Below, piece by piece: positions 32,941 through 41,910 of a stretch of 64,000 nt of DNA (within the stretch, counting starts at the first letter, position 1; each line of letters opens with the position of its first letter). Source of the stretch: Linum tenue. Lineage: Eukaryota; Streptophyta; Magnoliopsida; Malpighiales; Linaceae. The DNA lies in the NCBI GenBank assembly GCA_946122785.1, contig CAMGYJ010000008.1, positions 11,495,475-11,559,474 of the forward strand. The letters run 5' to 3'. Both the position numbers and the translations under genes were made by a program. Under the pieces are notes generated by a model. It was not told the origin of the DNA. It did not search any database and worked only from the letters and a program-made list of their open reading frames with translations.

Positions 32941-33256
32941 TGAACTTGGGTGAAAATTCTTATCTCATGTTGGCATCCACCGCTCCGTAAAGCGCCCGCA
33001 AGTACAGCGCCCTAATTAGTTTGCGCCCTCCTTTTACGATCATATGAATGCCGAGTTTTAACTAAGCGCCCCGAACAATGTTGCGCACTATAAATCACAG
33101 GCGTGGATGGGAAGAGGAATGAAGAAAGAAAGCTAGGGCGAATTGAGTTTCTCCTCCAAAACAAATGTTCTAACATTCAAAAAAAAAATAAAAAAAAAAA
33201 GCGAGAAAGGTGATACATCCCACAACCATTAGGCATACCCCACAAAAGTTCCCACA

Positions 33257-35891
33257 TCACCCCTCGACATCAACCTCCCCTTCACTGTCTTCCTCGCCAT
33301 CATCCCCGCCATCCGACCCGTCACTGCCGCTGAGGTCCACTCGCTCGTCGGCGCCCTGGCCATCCGCGCCTTGGTCATCGGCGCCCTGCTCATCTCCCCT
33401 CTGCGCCTCACTCTCTGCGCCCTGTTCTTCCCCACCCTCGGGAGTTGCCTGCTCCATCGCACCAATGATGTGAGTCATCAAATCCATGGCATCGAAGACC
33501 CAATCTGGATGGTCGGCGTTCAGCTTCTGTTGGGCAATCTCCACAGTACTAATAATAGTGTCTGCTTGAAGGTTCTTCCCGGCAGTGGTATTCTTGTAGT
33601 CATCCAGGTCACGCCTCAGGCCTTCCGCCACTACTCGGGCCTTCTTTAGGTCCCGGTGATAGCGCCTACTGGACTTCCTGGCCTTCTTGCTGGCCTCCTC
33701 CAAGTCACGCACTGACTCGCGGAGGGCGTTCCTCTCCTCAAGGAGGGCGTCACGCTCCCTGGTTAAGGCGCTCTCCCGCTCTCGGAGCGCCTTCTCCTCC
33801 CTCGCGTGCCGCGCCTGCTCCTCAAGGCGCACCTTCTCGCGTTCCGCCTCCAGCTTTTCCTCGAGCTGCGCAGCAGCGTCAGAAGCCTTCTTGCGCGCCT
33901 CGTCGCACGCAGAAGTCAACTCAGCCCGCTGCTTGTCAGCAGCATCTAAGTCGGACTGGAGGCGTGCAGCATCTTTGGCGGCCTTCGCGCCGGATAGTCT
34001 CCACCTCGCGAGCAGTGGCCTCGCAAAGGAGCATCATCTGAGGCGTATGGGAAAAGTTAGGAAAAAAAAAACAAAAAAAAAACAAAAAACGGAACAACAA
34101 AATAAGAAGACGAAGGCAAGAGCAGTCAAAATGAGACTAATACTTACTTGCGCGGTGAGGTTGGTCATCGTACGCCAAGGCTTGTTGGAGATCAGGCCGG
34201 CCGGATGCTCCACCACTTCATACTGGGAGCGGGCCCACTGGACGGAGGCGCCCAGATCCTTGGCCGCTCTCACAGGCAAGTCAACAGCGACCTTGGTCAG
34301 CGGGCGCCTCGGAGGTTGGAGATAGGGGGGATCTCCTGGCCAGTATGCGGCCCGATCGTGGGCGCCACGAAGCTGGGTGGCAACCCGGTAGTGTCAGCCT
34401 GGGGCGCCTTCGCCCGCTTGGCGGGGCGGTCTTGGGCGCCCCCGGATCTCTTCCGGGTAACGGGCGAAGGGGATGAGGGCGTACCCTCCTCCCTCGTTGC
34501 ATGAGGAGCGGATTCGGCGACGGGGGTGGTAGGAGAGCGAGTGCGCTCCCGCGCGGATGCACCAGCTGAGGCGGATGGGCTGCCTGCGGCCCGGCCAGAA
34601 CTCTGATGGGGAGAAGCCCCACCCGAGGCGCCCGAAGCAGACGCGGAAGGGACTGCCTTGGCCTTCGCCTTGAACCGGATCGTGCGCCTCGGAGGCGCGG
34701 AGGCAGAGGGCCCGGAGACACCAGTTGCAGGGGGAGGACTCCCGGGATCCTGACCGATCCCCAGCCGGGATCGGATGATGGACGTCACCGAAGTGAAATC
34801 GGTACCTGCACGAGTGTAAGAGAAGACAAGAGTCAGCGAACAGAACAAGGGCGCCTGCCGAAAATAAGGAACAAAGCGCCCGAGCCAGGATACCATCTTG
34901 GTAAAAGTCGGCCAGCAGCTGCACGTAAGCGTCATCGTCGGTAAGGTCGAAAGGCTCCTCGGAGAGGCGCTTAGCGCAGTCTAATTCCGACTTGCTTAAA
35001 GAAGCGGGCTTATTGAAATAATCGGGAGTTCCGAGTGACCAGTCCATCGGCGCGGGGCGCCCACTGGCACAGAAGGAGATCTCTCGAGGGCGGACGTAAA
35101 AATATGAGTCGAACCACGTGCGCCCCATTTTTTGGCAACTACGGATGAAGCTATACCCTAACTTTCTACGCTTGTGTAGGATGAGGCAGTTGGTGCTCCT
35201 TGACATACAAAAAAAGTGGTTGAAAAGTTTGAAGGTGGGTACGATGCCTAACAACTGACACTTATGGCGGAAAAGGACTGAGTACAACACAACGGCGGGA
35301 GAGAGGCGCCCCAACGGGCATTGGCACGCATCAAGGACCCCTTCTAGAACGGGGTCCAAAGGAAAGCGCAAGCCAAACCTGATATATTCCTGGTAAATCC
35401 CCGTCCAGCCGTTGTCGCCGCAAACGCCTATCCGGGCCTTGCGGGGCGCATGGCAATACTGCCAAGGCGCAGGCATCTGTGCGGCCACCAGCAACTTTTC
35501 GAGGCGCACGAGGATGTTCTTTGAGGGATGTTTCGGACCCGCCGTCTCCACGGGCATACCAGCTACGTTGCCAGGCGCTTGCCCCGAGGCCCAAGTCGAT
35601 TCCCACGAGCAAAACGCATAGCTTTGCGATGCGTCAGGGCCTGGGGCAAGGGGCAAAGATTGATCAGAAAGGAATTCGAAGATGGGCATAAGAAGCGCAA
35701 GGCGCATCGGAAGCGGCGGTTCATGGAGAAAAGGAGAGCGCAAAGGAAACGTCGAAGGCGCATTGAAAAAAAAAAAAAAAAAAAACGCGCGAGTGGAAAG
35801 GAGTCGTACCTTGAGGCGCAGCGCCTGAAGGTCGAGAGGCACCAGCAGAAGGCGCCGAGCGCACTGAACCCGGTTGCTGTGAAGTCGACAT
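33257..35891 (-). pseudogene. Antisense gene of the Tat element: gypsy-type 'transposase_28'-like domain plus coiled coil, four exons, two frameshifts
   Basis: Reading on the minus strand, exon 1 is 35891-35810 (starts MSTSQQPGSV), exon 2 35640-34894, exon 3 34805-34148, exon 4 34037-33257. All introns are GT-AG and exon 1-3 joins are in phase. Exon 2 carries a region like the plant putative gypsy-type domain PF04195 (GIYQEYIRFGLRFPLDPVLE, FKLFNHFFCM, GRTWFDSYFYVRP). Exon 3 is Ser/Pro/Ala-rich with basic patches. Exon 4 is a long charged coiled coil (EREKVRLEEQARHAREEK) and an acidic Gly/Asp tail. The frame is shifted by one base near the six-G run 34325-34330 and again near 33990. Antisense extra ORFs are known in Tat elements such as Grande; their role is not settled. 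Confidence 0.72.
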
Positions 35892-36017
35892 GGAGGGCGC
35901 GCGGTGGGAGATCGACGAAGGCTTAGTGAGAGAAAGAAGAGAGAGGTCAGAGCGAAGAGGAGAGAGAGGTCAGAGCAAAAGGAGGCGAGTGAGAGTGACA
36001 GGCAAAGGGGGGAGGGA

Positions 36018-36027
36018 GTATATATAG
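36018..36027 (-). promoter_or_regulatory. TATA box for the antisense retroelement gene
   Basis: On the minus strand CACTATATATACTCCC lies about 130 bases upstream of the ATG at 35891. The stretch between, read on the minus strand, is CT-rich like a plant leader. Position, spacing and the spliced gene downstream support an internal antisense promoter separate from the LTR. Confidence 0.6.
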
Positions 36028-36385
36028 TGAGATGGGAGCGGCAAGAGAGGGTGATAGTCCGTTTCGAAGTTTGAAATTCGAAATTCAAATTTCCAAACGG
36101 ACTAGGGGGGAGTAATAGGGGAAACCCAAGAGTCCCACTGAGTGGGAGAATACCAAGGGTCGCATAAACGGGTGAGAGGGAAGTCCAAGGGTCTCGAAGG
36201 GGGGGAGTCCCGAGAACCCCATAATGACGGTAAGGATGAGGGAAGCCGAAAGGAATGTGACCGGACAAGAAACGAGGCGCGCGGGAGCGACAGGTGGGGA
36301 GTGGTTCGTACGGGGGGCAAGGCGCATAAGAAAGGAGAAAGGCGCTCAGGTCCAGTCAGGCGCCTACGTAAAGGCCGTAGGCGCC

Positions 36386-36401
36386 AGACTGGGGGGGCAG
36401 T
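36386..36401 (+). other. Polypurine tract region before the 3' LTR
   Basis: AGACTGGGGGGGCAGT directly precedes the LTR start at 36402. The G-run is the likely plus-strand primer. It is not purely purine, which is seen in some Tat-like elements. Confidence 0.5.
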
Positions 36402-36981
36402 TGTTGGGGGCATGGTCGCGGCCCAAGTGGGTAAGGCCTGCAGGGCCCAAGAGAGTGAGATTGGATAGGCTAGGGCAAGTAGTGGAGTGTGGCCCAATAG
36501 GCCCAAGGGGGCATGGGGGGAGTCAGCCCATTCATCAGAGAGTAGCACCAGGCCAGGTGGGGCCCGGGCCCTAACACTGGGCGCATGCGACAAAGAGTTA
36601 CAACGGGAAGGAGGGTACGGAGGATGGACCACCTGACGTCATGCGCCTCGACTGACTGAGGGCGGTGTCAGGTGGTCGAGGCGCATGGGGCCTGGTTGTA
36701 CGGCGCATTTAATGCGGGTCTGGCGACAGGCGGGAGACGGGGATTTCGGTCGGCCGGACCCGAGGTATAAATAGGAGAGTTGGTGAACCTCATTTACTTA
36801 GGTTGGAACTTCTCTCTAAAATTACTATTCACTTCTCTCTCTAGAAAGGGCATCTGACTTGGGCGTTGGAGTGCTAACGAGTCCTCTTTAGGACTCCGTT
36901 TAGCCGTGTTGCGTGCAGGTGTGGGCGTGCCAGGACGGTCGTACACGGAGGTTCGGGGCGCCTAGTTATCGGGCACGAACA
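36402..36981 (+). repeat. 3' LTR (580 bp)
   Basis: Same length and ends as the 5' LTR. The two visible differences are T at 36745 (G in the 5' LTR) and T at 36799 (C in the 5' LTR). TATAAATA is at 36766-36773, oriented outward toward the NET4-like gene region. AAATG follows as target duplication. Confidence 0.96.
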
Positions 36982-36986
36982 AAATG

Positions 36987-37611
36987 CATTAATATTTAAT
37001 ATTTTGGGTAGCAAACTAGCAATCCAAAAGTTATATATGATGAAAATGAAGTGGTTTGATAGGATAATCTTTCCATATTAGTGTCTCCCTGACGAATATA
37101 TCCGCCGCCCATGCCCTCCCTCCTTACCTACTCCCTTCTTCGCCTTCCCCACGCCTTGGCTTCAATTCTCAGATATATTCTTTCTGGTTATGCACCACTC
37201 TGACAACTGCAAACCCTATTATATATTATTCTCCCTCACCATTTTTCTTGTTATTAGTTATTCTCATTTCTCAACTGCTGTTCACTCTCCTGTCCTGTGC
37301 TCAAATAAGGAATCATATCCACAAGACAGATTAGTGCTTACTAAAAAAAAAACATTAAAAAAAACAGCGCTATTATGCAGTTTGGCTTTTCCATTACTTT
37401 TGAGTTATAACTTGCATAGGAAGAAACAATTAGTAACAATAATTCGAACAACAGAAAAGGAGCGTCTTTTAGATAAATCTTAATGCTTTCCCAACCAAAC
37501 CTATCTCACAGTACATCCCACTATTGAAAACATAAGCTTCAATGAACAGCAGCAGCTTCATTTCAGTTCAGTTCACCAGCACACTGAAAAGCTTCCTACT
37601 TTTCACCTTCA
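36987..37611. other. Intergenic region left of the NET4-like gene
   Basis: About 600 bases. The right part should be the 3' UTR of the gene ending at 37612. A small open frame at 37190-37483 has no known domain. No RNA gene or repeat was recognised. Confidence 0.5.
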
Positions 37612-39000
37612 CTAGGCTACAACACGAAGCCTTTTCTGTCCAACAAATGCTTCACGAAGCTCTTTGTAACCACTCCTGTAGTGCTCCAAAGAGAAGCACA
37701 GCTGCCTAATCGCCTCCCTTTTCTCCTCAGCACCTGCTAAAAGCTCGCCCTTCTGCCGATTCACTTCCTTCTCCAGCTCCACCACACTCATTCTCAGCTC
37801 CTCTACCAACTTCCTTCCACTCTCACAGTCAGCAATCAAATCCCCATTCTCAAGGTTCAACCTTTTCAGATGCTCTTCCACTTCCTTTCTCTGTTCATCT
37901 TGGCAGCGCAGCTCGGCATTTATGGTGTTCACCTTAGCAATCAACCCATCCTTCTCCACCACGACCATGTCATGTTTGTTTTTGAAGGTGTTGAAGTTCT
38001 TGTTCAAGCCTTCAAGTTCTTCACCTCTGCTAGCGAGCTCTGCCTTCAATTGACTTATCTCCGATCCAAACTGAATTGCCTGAGCATCAAGCAAAGCTTT
38101 CATCTCCATCTTCTCAGCTTCGCATGCTTTGATGCTTGCCTCCAGCAGCGTCTGTTGCTCTGACATGGTTGATATGCAAGACTGCAATTCTGACCTTTCA
38201 GCATGGAATTTCACCTCCACGCAAAGCATTGCAGCTTTCAGCTCCTTCGCCTCTTCATCTTGGTCCGACAGTTGGTCTCTGTAACTCAAGTTGCTTTCCT
38301 TCAATGCCGCTATCTCTTCTCTAGCCAACTCCAGCTGGTGCAGCAGTTCCGACTCACCTTCAGCTATTCTATTCTCCAGCTCCACAGCTCTTCTCCTTTC
38401 AACTTCGAGGTCGCCTTCTCTAGCTTTGATCACTCTTTGAGCAGATAGGAGTTGAGACTGCATACTTCCAGCACCCTTTCTCAGTTCATTCTTCAACCCG
38501 GAAACCTCTTCTTCTGACTTCTGCAGCCTTAGGTTTGAAAGCTTCAACTCGCTCTCATACATGGATACTTTCCTGAGCAGTTCTTCATAAGTTGCATTAT
38601 TTTCATCAGCCACAACGATCTCTACCTTTTCGTCATTCCCTAGCTGGTACGACAGTCCCTTCCGACCAGTGTTTAACGGGAGACTATAGTAGGCATTGCT
38701 AGAGTTGGAAGATTCGGAGTCAGAGTCTGACTGTGACACAGATGATTCAGATCCATCCTTTAAGGAGAGATCAGAACTATTGGCGCCACCACCAGGACTG
38801 GCAGATGCAACTTGATGATGGACCTTGTTTCCACCCAGCTTTGTATCAGGAGTCAGCAAAGGGGAATCAGGGTCATAAATTGTATAGACTTCATCCGCTT
38901 CAGATATGGAATCAGGCATGGTTTGCTGAAGATCCATAGCTTCCTTCTCAGGGTAGACAACATCTTCTGCAGTCAGGACGTTTGGAAAATTCTGATCCAT
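37612..39000 (-). CDS. NET4-like coiled-coil protein lacking the NAB actin-binding domain
   Basis: A 462-residue frame from ATG 39000 (MDQNFPNVLTAEDVVYPEKE). An intron acceptor TTTGACAG|GG lies two bases upstream, so the ATG opens the second exon. Residues 1-120 are acidic and Ser-rich; residues 130-445 form a nearly continuous coiled coil (SMYESELKLSNLRLQKSEEE onward). The C-terminus LCFSLEHYRSGYKELREAF is like that of NETWORKED 4 proteins, which link actin to the vacuole membrane. The N-terminal NAB domain (a WWW-containing motif) is absent here and I could not find it on this strand within 1.2 kb upstream. It may be a NAB-less paralogue; other coiled-coil families cannot be excluded. Confidence 0.65.
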   Translation of the reverse strand: MDQNFPNVLTAEDVVYPEKEAMDLQQTMPDSISEADEVYTIYDPDSPLLTPDTKLGGNKVHHQVASASPGGGANSSDLSLKDGSESSVSQSDSDSESSNSSNAYYSLPLNTGRKGLSYQLGNDEKVEIVVADENNATYEELLRKVSMYESELKLSNLRLQKSEEEVSGLKNELRKGAGSMQSQLLSAQRVIKAREGDLEVERRRAVELENRIAEGESELLHQLELAREEIAALKESNLSYRDQLSDQDEEAKELKAAMLCVEVKFHAERSELQSCISTMSEQQTLLEASIKACEAEKMEMKALLDAQAIQFGSEISQLKAELASRGEELEGLNKNFNTFKNKHDMVVVEKDGLIAKVNTINAELRCQDEQRKEVEEHLKRLNLENGDLIADCESGRKLVEELRMSVVELEKEVNRQKGELLAGAEEKREAIRQLCFSLEHYRSGYKELREAFVGQKRLRVVA

Positions 39001-39002
39001 CC

Positions 39003-39766
39003 CTGTCAAAGAATCATACACCGTTAGCATGAGAATTGGAAATTCAGAAATTCAATTGGGAAAGAAGCAGAAATATTACAAAGTGTCACCAGATCGATGG
39101 CAGCCTTATCATACAGAGAGCAAGTGAAGAAAGCATAAAAAAGGAACAGATCTAGTACGGCTCAATTGCACAAACAAATCCTTTTTCATACTTTCACCAG
39201 CTAAGCAACATTTCATATCCATCTACACCTCTTCAAATCAACAAGACATAGATCATAGGTCCAAATTGTTTGCTAGTTTACCCCGTCCATATCAACAAAT
39301 ACATTTATTTCCAAAGGATCACGCAACCAACTGTGGCATACTGGCCATAAGCCTGTTAAGTTCATTCATCAAGCAAACAATTCATGGTGAAGCTTCTGCT
39401 TATCAATACTACTAATCAACAGTTTTTCTCCCTACACCAATTCAACCAAGCAGATCATTCATCTAGAGGCTCGAACCAAAAGAAAAAAAGGCACTCCCTT
39501 GAGTACCCAATTCACATCTACCACGTACAAGACTGCTGTAGGATTTACATCAAGTTCAATCGGGAAAAGTTATAAACTTTCCAAGCAGCAGTGAAGTTAA
39601 AGACAGCGACTGTACAACCAAGTATAACTTGTAAACCCATATAAAAGAGAGAGAGAAAAAGGCTCCAACATGTTGACTGATTCACTGATAACGGAAACAA
39701 ACCAGAGCAATCACCCAGAGGGAGGAACCCATTAAAGGGAAAATGAAAGCACACGGGTTCACTGAC
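39003..39766 (-). other. Putative 5' UTR intron of the NET4-like gene
   Basis: On the minus strand AACAAG|GTCAGT at 39766 is a good donor and TTTGACAG at 39003 a good acceptor. The exon upstream (39767 to about 39900) has no ATG-led frame joining the protein. This would make a 764-bp leader intron. Short open frames inside are not supported. Confidence 0.45.
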
Positions 39767-39929
39767 CTTGTTGATCTGAAGCAACCAGATACTGCAATTC
39801 CGGCGGAGAACAAGAAGAAGGTTAGAAGAACACAGAGGGGAAATAAAAGGAAGTGGTCGAAGACGAGAGAAAGAAGGTGGAGGAATGGGGATTGGAGAGG
39901 AGACAGTGGGGGGGTGGGTCGGCGGCTTG

Positions 39930-39938
39930 CTTATAGAG
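39930..39938 (-). promoter_or_regulatory. TATA-like box of the NET4-like gene
   Basis: On the minus strand CCTCTATAAGCAAG lies about 165 bases upstream of the proposed donor at 39766. A 5' exon starting near 39900 would fit. There is no independent support. Confidence 0.35.
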
Positions 39939-41850
39939 GAACAGGTGAACGATCAACTCAGATTAAAAGGAGAATTGGGGACGGAGAGAGAGAGGGAAAG
40001 TAGTATTACTTATTAGGGTTTGAGTGGGAATTGGAAAGTGCCAAGGAGAAAAGGTTTTGAATTTCGAGCCTGGCCGAATTGGGTGGGAGGAAAAAGAGAG
40101 AAGAAGGGAAATGGGGGGGAACTCGAAGCGGAGAAAAGTTTGAATCGCTAACTGCCATGGCCAGATTTCCCGGCATTCCCCCAACCCCACCCCGCCTTGT
40201 CTTCTTATCTCTGTCCAGTTCATTCTCACTTCACCTCGCCACCATCCGCCATGGTTTTGATTGGCAAGTTTGGCGCCTTTCTTTTGATTTTCCCTATTTG
40301 TTATTCTTCTCTTCGTTTACCAAAATGGCCTTGGATAATTCATTTCTCCTAACCACTCTTATGATCGTTTTGGTTCAATGTTTCATTCCATAATCAACTA
40401 GGTTTGAACGCGATCATTGGTTAAAAAGAATTTCGTGTTCACATTTTATATTTACTAACTTCCTATCTAGGGTATATTTTTTTGTCTTGAGATGCATATA
40501 AAGATGATTACTCGAGACACCACTCACATTTGCATTGCTTCGTAATAAGAATGTTTTAACTTTAGAGTTCTTACAATAATTCTTCCATTTAATACAAAAA
40601 GGTATTTTGACGGTTAATGCCAATTTCTTATTTTTAAATGATGAATCTCTGTGATACTTTATCGATGCAGAATTTGTCTAAAGTGTTTATATCCACGATG
40701 CCCAAGCATAATACGAAACGAAACAAGGTCTACCAGGCCAATACTCCTAGTCTGGACTTGAGGAAACATGGGCTAACTGATGAGCACCAGAATCCGTAGA
40801 GCAGAGGGCGAAAGCCCACGAGAGAACTCGACTCGTCAGGCTAGATAGAGGGGTTGCCCACGAGAGAATTCTTCCCCGCTTCAGTGGGGAGGTGTTGTTA
40901 ATTGGGCTTTTGCCAGCAGTCAACAAATCAGGTGGCCCACTGTTTGGCCCATGACAATGTGGGTTGGGAGAATGTTTTGGGATATCTGACCCTTGTGCTC
41001 TTGTAACATATTTTCTCACGTATTCTAAATATTAAGATATATAATTTACATACGGTTTGGTATAAATAAATAGGGGTGTTCAAACGAATTGGTTATCATG
41101 GTAATCATATTAACCGGAAGCATTCGGTTAATTTGGTTTGTTTAATTTGGATAATTGGTCTGGTTTGGTTAAACAATTAAGCTTATTTGGTTTAGGTGGT
41201 TTGGTTTGGTTTCAACACTGCTAACCAATGAAACCAATTAACCAATTAATGATACACCTAATATACAAAATTATTTATACTTCCATGTAACCAACCAAAC
41301 CAAACTTTCGTGATTCCCCATTTTATTTTCATGTGCACAACAAACCAAAACATTATGAGTCAAAAATTAAATGGGTATGCTTATTTACTAAACCAAAACA
41401 TTTTGGACAATTACTAGACTTTAGGAGTACGCACAATACCATAGACATTAGCGGATTGGTTCATTAATAGCCCTGACCACACCTAACCTTACTTAAGTCG
41501 ATGATTGTAAGCTGGCAGACAGAAAAGAAATAAATCGCGAACGAGACCGTGAACGAGTGGTCATAGAGCTTGTTTTCAATTTGGAGTCCCCAAATTCGAA
41601 TCTCATGAACGACACTCGTTTCTTCCTTCCCCAGCCCTCTAACATATTTGTGTAAAAAAAAAAAGTACATAAATCACTAATCCACCACCCAAAACACAGG
41701 CCCAAGCAAAACCAATCAAAAGGAGAAAAAGAGCAGAGGAACAAAAGCTCAGATACCACTTCCACCGCTAAACGTCAAAAGATTCAGGCCACATCCCTGC
41801 TTGCTGCTGCTGGCCGGCAGACTGGTTTCTGTTGACCGCTTTCCTCTCTC
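39939..41850. other. Intergenic region with repeat remnants
   Basis: No gene is supported. 40680-41020 has moderately GC-rich sequence that looks like a fragment of a larger repeat (an open minus frame at 40747-41019 has no domain). From 41068 to about 41300, GGGGTGTTCAAACGAATTGG and low-complexity TTTGGTT/AACCAATT runs resemble one end of a hAT-like element whose other end I do not find. Confidence 0.45.
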
Positions 41851-41859
41851 TATATATAG
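41851..41859 (+). promoter_or_regulatory. TATA box of the methylesterase gene
   Basis: CTCTCTATATATAGCATC places TATATATAG at 41851-41859, 52 bases before the ATG at 41911. This predicts a very short leader of about 25 bases. Confidence 0.6.
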
Positions 41860-41910
41860 CATCGGAGAAATCGGCGTGGCCTGGGCGGAACTTGATTTGA
41901 ATCTACAAAA

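Larger units (their letters stand above)
26581..36981 (+). mobile_element. Complete Ty3/gypsy LTR retrotransposon, Tat-like, with antisense gene
   Basis: A 10.4-kb element bounded by two 580-bp LTRs and by the 5-bp target duplication AAATG (26576-26580 and 36982-36986). Domain order is gag, protease, reverse transcriptase, RNase H, second (archaeal-type) RNase H, integrase. The second RNase H and the long 3' region with an antisense gene are marks of the Tat lineage. The LTRs differ at only two positions (26924/36745 and 26978/36799), so insertion was recent, yet pol has one frameshift and one stop. It lies in intergenic DNA. Confidence 0.95.

Noticed and set aside
33687..34325. Ser/Arg-rich plus-strand frame in the 3' part of the retroelement
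   Set aside because: It is the complement of the coiled-coil exon.
35641..36268. N-terminal extension of the antisense retroelement protein in the same frame
   Set aside because: The extension is low-complexity Ser/Leu/Phe sequence across the poly-T intron, the TATA box and leader; the spliced exon 1 from ATG 35891 joins in phase.
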